Notes under the pieces: model-generated | Seen by the model: the letters and a program-made list of their open reading frames with translations, nothing else | Told to the model about the DNA's origin: nothing | The model's database searches: none | Assembly: GCA_034436375.1 (NCBI GenBank) | Contig: DAOTVS010000140.1 | Coordinates: 1-17,969 of the forward strand | DNA from: DAOTVS01 sp034436375 | Lineage (GTDB): Bacteria; Chloroflexota; Anaerolineae; SpSt-313 | DNA length: 17,969 nucleotides | Reading direction: 5' to 3' | Translations under genes and position numbers: made by a program | Shown: positions 1 to 8,439 of the stretch, one piece after another | Position numbering within the stretch: position 1 is the first letter of the stretch | Layout: each line of letters begins with the position of its first letter

Positions 1-2
1 CC

Positions 3-1325
3 ACCGCCCTTTGGGCCGGCGGCTCCGGCTGGTTCATCTATGGGCAGGGAAGTGACCTCTACCTGGCCGGCGCACGAGGGGGCGCCCCAGCACAAAAGCT
101 CCTGCCCCGGCCCGAGACGGCGGCGGACCCCTTACTCTGGGTTTCTGGGCAAGGCCTGATCTATCGGGCCGCGAACAACGAGGGGATGGCCCAACTGCGG
201 CTGCTGCCGCTGGCAGGGGTCCCTGCCGTGACCCCTACGGCGCAGGCCGCGTCACCCGAGGTCACGGCCACGGTCACTCCTGCCGCGCCGGTCACGGTCA
301 CGCTGACGGCGATCCATATGCTCGATGCGCAGATGGGCTGGGGGATGGCCAATCCCGTACGCGTCCTGCGCACCACCGATGGTGGCCAGACCTGGCAGGA
401 CGTCACTCCGGTCGAGATCACTGCCAGCAGCCGCGACGTCACCGTCGCCAACACCAACAGTTACTTTCGCGATGCCCTCCACGCCTGGCTGGCTGTGCCC
501 AATGGCGACGGGAATCACCTGCGCATCTACCGCACCAGCGATGGCGGGCAGAGCTGGCAGAGCGCTGATATCGAGCCGGAGGGTATGGGCGCCCAGTTCT
601 CCTTCATTGATGATCAGCACGGCTGGCTGCTGCTCCATCAGGGCGTGGCCGCCGGCAGCGAGGCAGTGACTGTGCTGGGCACGGCGGATGGCGGCGCCAC
701 CTGGCAGGCGCTCAACAGCGCCAACCCACAGAACACACAGGCGGGCGCCCTGCCCTTTGGCGGTGACAAGAGCGGCATCGCTTTCAGTGATCTGCAGACG
801 GGCTGGGTAACGGGCGCGGAGCCCGTAGATGGCTTGGTCTACCTCTACGTGACCCACGATGGCGGGCGCACCTGGCAGCCGCAGAAGGTCGACATGCCTA
901 AGGGGTTCGAAAAGGCGCAAACCGGGGCACAACCCCCCGTCTTTTCCTCGCCGCAGGACGGGCTGCTGCCGGTCGTGCTCTGGCAGGAGCAGACTGCGAT
1001 CGTGCTCTACCGCACGCAGGATGGCGGCGCCACGTGGACCGCCGGGGAGCCCTTCAGCGCGCCGGAGGTGGGACTGATGGCTTGCCCCGAGCGCGCGCCG
1101 GGCCTGGCCTGGGTCATCTACAGCAGCGGCAAGGAGATCGGGACCACCAAGGATGGCGGCGCCACCTGGCAGAAGGTCACCCCCCAGCCCGCCCTGCAGG
1201 ATGCTTACATCCAGCTCGATGCCCTCGACGCGCAGCACGCCTGGATCGTGGGTGAAGGCGCCCTCCTGCGCACGCAGGATGGCGGCCAGACGTGGGAGCG
1301 CATAGAGCCCTCACTCGCGCGCTAA
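3..1325 (+). CDS. YCF48/BNR-type beta-propeller protein (5' truncated by window edge)
   Basis: The reading frame is open from the first bases of the window to TAA at 1323-1325, so the true start lies upstream and at least 440 codons are present. The N-terminal visible part (about residues 1-75) resembles TolB/WD-like blades with GSGW and LYLAG stretches. A Thr/Pro/Val/Ala-rich linker follows (about nt 225-310). From nt 360 on there are seven copies of the Asp-box-like motif [TS]-x-DGG-x-[TS]-W (TTDGGQTW, TSDGGQSW, TADGGATW, THDGGRTW, TQDGGATW, TKDGGATW, TQDGGQTW), typical of YCF48/photosystem-II-stability-factor-like and BNR/sialidase-type propellers. In non-photosynthetic bacteria these proteins are usually exported and of unknown substrate. 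The signal peptide would be outside the window, so localisation is inferred. It is followed at once by a large palindrome. Confidence 0.85.
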   Translation, partial: TALWAGGSGWFIYGQGSDLYLAGARGGAPAQKLLPRPETAADPLLWVSGQGLIYRAANNEGMAQLRLLPLAGVPAVTPTAQAASPEVTATVTPAAPVTVTLTAIHMLDAQMGWGMANPVRVLRTTDGGQTWQDVTPVEITASSRDVTVANTNSYFRDALHAWLAVPNGDGNHLRIYRTSDGGQSWQSADIEPEGMGAQFSFIDDQHGWLLLHQGVAAGSEAVTVLGTADGGATWQALNSANPQNTQAGALPFGGDKSGIAFSDLQTGWVTGAEPVDGLVYLYVTHDGGRTWQPQKVDMPKGFEKAQTGAQPPVFSSPQDGLLPVVLWQEQTAIVLYRTQDGGATWTAGEPFSAPEVGLMACPERAPGLAWVIYSSGKEIGTTKDGGATWQKVTPQPALQDAYIQLDALDAQHAWIVGEGALLRTQDGGQTWERIEPSLAR

Positions 1326-1330
1326 AGTTT

Positions 1331-1412
1331 GAAGGGGGATGGGGGACTGGGATATGCTGCAGGCCGCCCCACAGGGTGGCCTGCAGCATATCCCAGTCCC
1401 CCATCCCCCTTC
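1331..1412. repeat. Perfect 35-bp inverted repeat (large hairpin)
   Basis: The arms at 1331-1365 and 1378-1412 are exact reverse complements (35/35) around a 12-nt spacer. The stem can extend inward by one G-T and three G-C pairs. The left arm begins 5 nt after the stop of the beta-propeller gene. The G-rich left arm holds runs of five, five and three G. No T-run follows the right arm, so it is not a canonical intrinsic terminator, although a stem this long could still stop transcription or protect mRNA 3' ends. It looks like a REP/MITE-type palindromic element. Confidence 0.85.
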
Positions 1413-1475
1413 TTGGGTTGATGCCGGGCGGCGGCGTAGCAGGTCACCCGGCAAGGGTTACACCCCTTGCAGCCC

Positions 1476-1504
1476 TTGCCCTGAGAGTAAAAGCAGAGTA
1501 CAAT
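1476..1504 (+). promoter_or_regulatory. Sigma-70-like promoter for the Cys-module gene
   Basis: TTGCCC at 1476-1481 (4/6 match to TTGACA), a 17-bp spacer, and TACAAT at 1499-1504 (5/6 match to TATAAT). The predicted start of transcription is near 1511, about 27 nt before the ATG at 1538. Confidence 0.5.
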
Positions 1505-1537
1505 CAAGAGCAATGGACTCTGAAACGAGGAGGCAAC

Positions 1538-1933
1538 ATGGTAGAGGAATCCCTGGCGCAGGCCATCCGCGGGGCTCTGGTAGAGGGCCAGCTCCCCTGC
1601 GCCGAAGCCTTTCGGCTCGCCGAGGAACTCAAGATCAAGCCGGCTACGGTCGGGCAGGCCGCGGACGAGCTGGGCGTGCGTATCTCGCGGTGCCAGCTTG
1701 GCCTGTTCGGCTATGGGCCCAAAGCGGAGGGGAAGCACCGCATCGTGCAGCCCCTGCCTGAGGTGCCGCCCCAGGTCTCACAGGAGATACTGGCCCGCCT
1801 GCAGGAAGGCCGCCTCCCCTGCGCCATCGCCTGGGGCATCGCCCGGCGCCTGGGCTTGAGCAAGCTGGAGGTGAGCAGTGCGGCGGAGGCGCTCAAGATC
1901 AAAGTCAGTTGCTGCCAGTTGGGATGCTTCTAA
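1538..1933 (+). CDS. Small protein with two tandem LPC...CQLG helical modules, family not recognised
   Basis: 131 aa. ATG 1538 is chosen because GAGGAGG (1527-1533) sits 4 nt upstream and a promoter lies at 1476-1504; the frame is open further upstream but without signals and across the palindrome. The protein is an internal duplication. Module 1 (about residues 6-58) and module 2 (about 82-131) each run from a helix ending in EG[QR]LPC, through A..[IL]A..L and a second helix with AA..L.[IV][KR][IV]S, to CQLG.F. Cysteines are C21, C52, C95, C125, C126 and C130, so each module has paired Cys about 30 residues apart. A proline-rich linker joins the modules (about 60-80). The helical pattern resembles a helix-turn-helix, and the Cys pairs suggest metal or Fe-S binding or redox sensing; both are inference. 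There is no signal peptide or membrane segment, so it is probably cytoplasmic. Its stop codon is the first triplet of the following inverted repeat. Confidence 0.75.
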   Translation: MVEESLAQAIRGALVEGQLPCAEAFRLAEELKIKPATVGQAADELGVRISRCQLGLFGYGPKAEGKHRIVQPLPEVPPQVSQEILARLQEGRLPCAIAWGIARRLGLSKLEVSSAAEALKIKVSCCQLGCF

Positions 1934-2065
1934 TACGTAATGCGTGATGCGTAAGGATGCCAGGCCGGAGTCTGGGTTGCTCAACAGAGCACTCGCCCTA
2001 TCGCACATCCGGAGAACAACACACCTTTCGCCAGGGCAACTTTACGGATTACGCATTACTCATTA
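1931..2065. repeat. Element bounded by imperfect 24-bp inverted repeats
   Basis: The left arm 1931-1954 and right arm 2042-2065 are inverted repeats matching at 20 of 24 positions; both are made of TAATGCGTAA-like AT-rich units that stand out from the GC-rich surroundings. The 87-nt interior has no open frame. The left arm supplies the TAA stop of the upstream gene, and the right arm ends 4 nt before the -35 box of the epimerase promoter. This is compatible with a MITE-like or transcript-end palindromic element; no transposase or obvious target-site duplication was seen. Confidence 0.6.
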
Positions 2066-2069
2066 GTCA

Positions 2070-2097
2070 TTGACACATTTGCCCCGCCCGCTATAAT
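2070..2097 (+). promoter_or_regulatory. Consensus sigma-70 promoter for the epimerase gene
   Basis: TTGACA at 2070-2075 and TATAAT at 2092-2097 are both perfect consensus hexamers, separated by 16 bp. The predicted transcription start is near 2104, giving a leader of about 45 nt to the ATG at 2150. AAGGAG at 2140-2145 is the ribosome binding site. Confidence 0.85.
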
Positions 2098-2149
2098 GGA
2101 TAACGCCTGCTGATCGTGTCTCTATCAGTCGGGAAGGGGAAGGAGTTCG

Positions 2150-3076
2150 ATGCACGTTTTGATCACTGGCGGGGCGGGATTCCTGGGCGCGGCGCTGGCC
2201 AATCGGCTGGTGAGCCAGGGCTGCCACGTGCGCGTCCTCGACGATCTCAGCGCGGGTGACCGTGACCGCCTGGACCGCCGGGTTGCCTTTACCCGTGGCG
2301 ATACGCGGGATATTCCCAAACTCTGGACCCTGCTGCGCGGTGTCGATTGCGTCTATCACCTGGCGGCCCGCGTTTCCGTGCCCGAGTCGGTCCTGTACCC
2401 CGTTGAATATAACGCCGTGAACGTCGGTGGGACTGTGGCCCTCATGACGGCTGTGCGCGACGCCCAGGTTCGGCGCGTCGTCCTCGCCTCCTCTGGCGCT
2501 GTATATGGCGAGCAACCCACCCAACCCGTGCCGGAATCCGCTATTTTGCACCCCCAGACCCCCTATGCCGTGAGCAAAATGGCAGCCGAGCATTACGTGC
2601 AGGCTATCGGCGCCCTGTGGGGGATCGAGACAGTCATTCTGCGCATCTTCAACGCCTATGGCCCCGGGCAGCCTTTGCCCCCGGCCCACGCCCCGGTTAT
2701 CCCCCAGTTGCTCAAGCAGGCCCTGGGCGGTGGCTCGCTCGTCATCTTTGGCGATGGGCGGCAGACCCGTGATTTCATCTACCTCTCCGATGCCGTCGAC
2801 GCCCTGGTCGCAGCAGCAACGGCCAGCGGGGTCAACCGGTGTGTGCTCAATGTGGGCAGCGGGTCCGAGCTAAGCATCAACGAGCTGGTGCGCCAAGTCG
2901 GCGAGGCGACAGGCCGCGAGATCCATGTGTTGCACTCCAGCGCCGAGTCGGGCGGCGTATCGCGCCTGGTAGCCGATATTCGCCTGGCCCGCGAAAAGCT
3001 CGGCTTTCGCCCACGCATCCCGATGGAAGAGGGGCTGCGGCGCATTCTGGTGGAGGATGCCCAGTTTGTAAGATAG
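2150..3076 (+). CDS. NAD-dependent epimerase/dehydratase (UDP-glucose 4-epimerase-like)
   Basis: 308 aa, cytoplasmic, extended SDR superfamily. The N-terminal Rossmann motif TGGAGFLG (6-13) binds NAD, and D31-D32 at the end of strand beta-2 fits NAD rather than NADP preference. The catalytic set is visible as ASSGAVYG (113-120) and YAVSK (Y139, K143). NAYGPGQ follows, then GDGRQTRDFIYLSDAV in the substrate half; these are typical of UDP-sugar 4-epimerases and GDP-mannose/UDP-glucuronate relatives. Length fits the family (300-340). Likely role: interconversion of nucleotide sugars for surface polysaccharide; the exact substrate cannot be read from sequence. ATG 2150 has AAGGAG 4 nt upstream. 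It is a monocistronic unit with its own consensus promoter and a strong terminator just after the stop. Confidence 0.88.
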   Translation: MHVLITGGAGFLGAALANRLVSQGCHVRVLDDLSAGDRDRLDRRVAFTRGDTRDIPKLWTLLRGVDCVYHLAARVSVPESVLYPVEYNAVNVGGTVALMTAVRDAQVRRVVLASSGAVYGEQPTQPVPESAILHPQTPYAVSKMAAEHYVQAIGALWGIETVILRIFNAYGPGQPLPPAHAPVIPQLLKQALGGGSLVIFGDGRQTRDFIYLSDAVDALVAAATASGVNRCVLNVGSGSELSINELVRQVGEATGREIHVLHSSAESGGVSRLVADIRLAREKLGFRPRIPMEEGLRRILVEDAQFVR

Positions 3077-3081
3077 GATGG

Positions 3082-3122
3082 GCAGGAAAACCGGAGGCAG
3101 GGCCTGCCTCCGGTTTTCCTGC
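3082..3122. terminator. Bidirectional intrinsic terminator between convergent genes
   Basis: A perfect palindrome with 20-bp arms (3082-3101 and 3103-3122) starts 5 nt after the epimerase stop. It contains CCGGAGGCAGG and, nearer the base, AAAA/TTTT pairs. The plus-strand side is followed by CTCTATTCT, a weak T-tract. It lies between the convergent epimerase and UroD-like genes and probably serves both. Confidence 0.8.
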
Positions 3123-3135
3123 TCTATTCTACCTG

Positions 3136-4194
3136 TCACATCCACCCGTTCTCGTAGGCCGTCTCGTACATGGCCACGACGTTCTCGGCCGGGCCAACGG
3201 CCTGGATATTGTGGCAGGGCGCCAGGATATAGCCGCCACCGGCGCCCAGGATGCGCAGGTTGTCCAGCACTTCCTGGCGCACCTCGGCTACCGTGCCAAA
3301 AGGCAGCGTGTACTGGTTATCCATGGCGCCGTGGAAGATGAGCCTGTCGCCGAAATCCCGTTTCAGGGCCTCGCGCTCCATGCCCCGTGCCCGCCACTGG
3401 ATCGGGTTCAGAACGTCAATGCCGGCCGCGATCATATCCGGGATGATACGTCGGCAGTTGCCGTCGTTGTGATGGAAGCAAAAGGCGCCTGCCTGGTGCA
3501 CCAGGTCCATGATGCGCTTCATGCGCGGCAGCAAGAAGGTGCGCACCTGAGAGGGCGAGAACATGAGATCATTCTGGCCGCCCATATCCTCGGCCACATA
3601 AGAGATCATAACCTGCCCCGGAATAGCCTCGAAAATGCGGCGCGTGTTCTCATAGGCCAGGTCGAACAACTTGTCCAGGCAATAGTGCACCAACTCGGGG
3701 TTCTCCACCAGGTCGACAAAGGCTTGCTCTTGGCCGCGCAGCTCCTTGTAGACCAGGAAGGGCTCCGAGCCGCCGCCCTGGATAGGCCGGTCCTCATGCC
3801 CCTTGACCTGCGCCGGCACGTCCGAATAATCCCACCAGTCGGGGCTGGGCCAGATATAGTTGCGCTCGATCTCTGCCACCGAGTTGTACTGCGCCAGAGG
3901 GTGATACACACACTCGGGATAGACTCCTGTGCCGTAATCCACATCCTGGTAGCGCATGCCAAAGGGGCTACCGTTCTTCGGATACGCCGGCCCCACATAA
4001 CGAGGCCCGACATGGACCACATAGTCCACGTGCAGGCGATCCAGCGCCTCACGACGGGAGCTGCAGCCGAGGTAGCGCAGCAGCTTGGCCGTCGCCTCCT
4101 CCGTGGCCCAATAATCCATTGGCACACGGTCGGGTTGGCGGCGGGTCAGCACCGCCAACCAGCGCTCGCGAGATGTCATCGTTTCTTTAGGCAT
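3136..4194 (-). CDS. Uroporphyrinogen decarboxylase-family protein (UroD/MtaA-like methyltransferase fold)
   Basis: 352 aa, the usual length. Fold markers are an N-terminal SRERWLAVLTRRQPDRVP (about 8-25), the long helix after ENPELVHYCLDKL (about 164-177), FHHNDGNCRRIIPDMIAAGID (240-260), and the C-terminal GAMDNQYTLPFGT (289-301) with ILAPCHNIQ (323-331). The family includes heme-pathway HemE and zinc-dependent corrinoid methyltransferases (MtaA/MtbA). The MtaA-type zinc motif H-x-C appears here as H242-x-D244, with C327 kept, so zinc binding may be altered. It is not HemE: HemE's N-terminal PVW.MRQAGR-type motif is absent. No corrinoid protein gene is adjacent. Substrate unknown. ATG 4194 follows GGAGGT (complement of 4201-4206) by 6 nt. 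It lies 135 nt downstream of trmI on the same strand and no clear promoter of its own was found. Confidence 0.8.
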   Translation of the reverse strand: MPKETMTSRERWLAVLTRRQPDRVPMDYWATEEATAKLLRYLGCSSRREALDRLHVDYVVHVGPRYVGPAYPKNGSPFGMRYQDVDYGTGVYPECVYHPLAQYNSVAEIERNYIWPSPDWWDYSDVPAQVKGHEDRPIQGGGSEPFLVYKELRGQEQAFVDLVENPELVHYCLDKLFDLAYENTRRIFEAIPGQVMISYVAEDMGGQNDLMFSPSQVRTFLLPRMKRIMDLVHQAGAFCFHHNDGNCRRIIPDMIAAGIDVLNPIQWRARGMEREALKRDFGDRLIFHGAMDNQYTLPFGTVAEVRQEVLDNLRILGAGGGYILAPCHNIQAVGPAENVVAMYETAYENGWM

Positions 4195-4256
4195 GGACCC
4201 ACCTCCGGGGAAGGCGAGAAAAAGAAACCAGTTGGGCCTGAACCCTGAACACTATG

Positions 4257-4290
4257 TAACCACAGATGAGGACAAATGAACACAGGTGAC
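4257..4290. repeat. Degenerate short tandem repeat (ACA-x-ATGA-type units)
   Basis: Three approximate 10-11-nt units (CACAGATGAGG, ACAAATGAAC, ACAGGTGACG) lie in the gap between the UroD-like gene and trmI. The motif is AT-richer than the surroundings and resembles intergenic low-complexity repeats I know from other environmental bacterial genomes. The rest of this 135-nt gap shows no gene. Confidence 0.45.
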
Positions 4291-4329
4291 GCCTTAATGG
4301 CCTGCGTCTTTCGGACTTTCACGGATACT

Positions 4330-5205
4330 TCAAAAGTCTCCGTTGGCGAGACTCGAAGTCTGGTCCGCCTGTTCCGCCGCTTCGGGCGCCTCGCAGGCCT
4401 CGCTCCGCAGATCCTCCAGGGCCAGGCTCGCCTCTCCCAGGGTGGGCGTGCGGGCGAAGATCAGGTATCCTGTATGCCCCACAATACGGTCCTCGGGCCG
4501 GAAACGGCCGGGCACCGGCTTGTAGGGGCGCAGGAGCAGTTCCTCCACCTCCACCGCTCCAAAACGCAGATCCTGCAGGCGATAGAGCAACTCGATCACC
4601 TGATTGGCGGTAGGCACCAGCGTGCCGAAAAAGCCACCGGGCTTGACGGCGGCCTCCACCTGCTCCAGATACTCCCACGGCTCGCGCACATCGAGGAAGC
4701 AGGCATCCACGTCCGTCTCATCAAAGCCGAGGGCGATATCGCGCACTTTGAGCTCCACATAGGGGTCAAGCCCCAGGTTCTCAACATTCTTGCGCGCCAG
4801 GTTGTGCATATCCTCGCGCACTTCGTAGGAATACACGCGCCCGCTGGGAGCCACGGCGTGGGCCAGGGCGATGGTCATAGCGCCGCTTCCTGTGCCGGCC
4901 TCCACCACGCGCTTGCCGTTGCCCGCATTCAGCTTGAGCAGCACGTACCCGATATCCTTGGGATACATGATCTGCGAGCTACGGCGCAGCTTGACCAACA
5001 GGTCGTTTAGCGAGGGCTCCAGCGCCAGGAACGGCTGCCCCAGGTGGGTATAGACCGTCCGTCCCAGGGGCGCGCCCAGTAGCTGATCGTGGGGGATTAC
5101 CCCCTTGTGCGTATGCAGCGCCTCGCCGGGCGTCAGGTGAACCAGGAATTCCTTCCCATCCACGCTGCGCAACAGGGCCAGGTCGCCAGCTTGTGCGTTT
5201 GGCAT
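4330..5205 (-). CDS. trmI: tRNA (adenine(58)-N1)-methyltransferase TrmI
   Basis: 291 aa. It methylates N1 of A58 in the T-loop of tRNA using S-adenosylmethionine. The N-terminal small beta domain (about 1-70) is followed by SSQIMYPKDIGYVLLKL (76-92), the typical COG2519 entry to the Rossmann domain, then the SAM loop VEAGTGSGAMTIALAH (101-116). Further family features are YSYEVREDMHNLARKNVE, the D-I-A-L-G and FLDVREPWEYLEQ stretch (catalytic Asp region), and KPGGFFGTLVPTANQV. The last 30 residues form an acidic Ala/Glu-rich tail beyond the usual fold. ATG 5205 is preceded by GGAGGT 4 nt upstream, and a promoter lies just before it. Divergent from uvrA. Bacterial TrmI works as a tetramer, and m1A58 is reported in Thermus to promote s2T54 formation by TtuA, whose candidate gene also lies in this window. 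Confidence 0.9.
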   Translation of the reverse strand: MPNAQAGDLALLRSVDGKEFLVHLTPGEALHTHKGVIPHDQLLGAPLGRTVYTHLGQPFLALEPSLNDLLVKLRRSSQIMYPKDIGYVLLKLNAGNGKRVVEAGTGSGAMTIALAHAVAPSGRVYSYEVREDMHNLARKNVENLGLDPYVELKVRDIALGFDETDVDACFLDVREPWEYLEQVEAAVKPGGFFGTLVPTANQVIELLYRLQDLRFGAVEVEELLLRPYKPVPGRFRPEDRIVGHTGYLIFARTPTLGEASLALEDLRSEACEAPEAAEQADQTSSLANGDF

Positions 5206-5222
5206 CGCTACCTCCCTGGGCG

Positions 5223-5251
5223 ATTATAGCCGAGAGCAGGGCGCAAAGCAA
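5223..5251 (-). promoter_or_regulatory. Sigma-70 promoter for trmI
   Basis: On the minus strand: TTGCTT (complement of 5246-5251), a 17-bp spacer, and a perfect TATAAT (complement of 5223-5228). Transcription would start near 5216, leaving a very short leader (about 10 nt) that contains the GGAGGT ribosome binding site. Confidence 0.75.
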
Positions 5252-5293
5252 CTGCGACGATTTGGGGATATACCCACATCCCACCCCTAAATG

Positions 5294-5322
5294 TTGCCGA
5301 AAAGCAAGGGCTATGGTAAAAT
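5294..5322 (+). promoter_or_regulatory. Sigma-70 promoter for uvrA
   Basis: TTGCCG at 5294-5299 (4/6), 17-bp spacer, TAAAAT at 5317-5322 (5/6). The predicted start near 5329 lies downstream of the frame's first ATG (5291) and so supports ATG 5399 as the real uvrA start. No clear LexA/SOS box was recognised in this intergenic region. Confidence 0.6.
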
Positions 5323-5329
5323 AAGCGGT

Positions 5330-5361
5330 CGCCCCACAGGCGCCCTTGGCTGTGTGGGGCG
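5330..5361 (+). promoter_or_regulatory. Stem-loop in the uvrA leader
   Basis: CGCCCCACA (5330-5338) pairs perfectly with TGTGGGGCG (5353-5361) across a 14-nt loop. It would fall at the very 5' end of the predicted uvrA transcript, where it may stabilise the mRNA or act in attenuation. No T-run follows, so it is not an obvious terminator. Confidence 0.5.
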
Positions 5362-5398
5362 CTATTTGCTTTGCCCCGATCAGGGCGGGGGAATAGGA

Positions 5399-8312
<2,914 letters not shown>

Positions 8313-8317
<5 letters not shown>

Positions 8318-8386
8318 CCACCAAGATGCGAAGAAACAAAGACCATTATCCCTGTCTTCCATGCTTGTTCCTGTCTTGGTGTCAGG
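8313..8386. repeat. Inverted repeat spanning the uvrA stop codon
   Basis: The left arm 8313-8326 (CCTGACCACCAAGA) pairs with 8374-8386 (TCTTGGTGTCAGG), with one bulged base, across about 47 nt. The interior has a purine-rich stretch (AAGATGCGAAGAAACAAAG) and a direct repeat CCTGTCTT (8351 and 8370). The uvrA TGA (8315-8317) lies within the left arm. It could form the mRNA 3' end or be an inserted palindromic element. Confidence 0.5.
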
Positions 8387-8390
8387 GAAC

Positions 8391-8420
8391 ACAGCGATAG
8401 ACCCTCTGCAGCATCGCTGT
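8391..8420 (+). promoter_or_regulatory. Stem-loop upstream of miaB
   Basis: ACAGCGAT (8391-8398) pairs perfectly with ATCGCTGT (8413-8420) over a 14-nt loop. It lies 20 nt before the proposed miaB start and covers the alternative GTG at 8419. No convincing promoter was found between uvrA and miaB, so the two genes may be co-transcribed. Confidence 0.4.
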
Positions 8421-8439
8421 GCACTGGGAGTATTGGATC

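Noticed and set aside
1339..1761. Plus-strand frame starting inside the palindrome
   Set aside because: It translates the inverted repeat and then runs out of frame through the Cys-module gene, without family similarity.
3136..4194. hemE (heme biosynthesis)
   Set aside because: The N-terminal HemE signature is absent and the central His/Asp motif matches the methyltransferase-like branch better.
2839..4248. Long plus-strand open frame (469 codons) opposite the UroD-like gene
   Set aside because: It is antisense to a gene with clear family motifs, has low-complexity composition typical of GC-rich shadow frames, and overlaps the epimerase end and the terminator.
8419..8439. GTG 8419 as the miaB start
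   Set aside because: It lies within a stem-loop arm and has no ribosome binding site, whereas GTG 8440 has GGGAG 9 nt upstream; the choice is still not certain.
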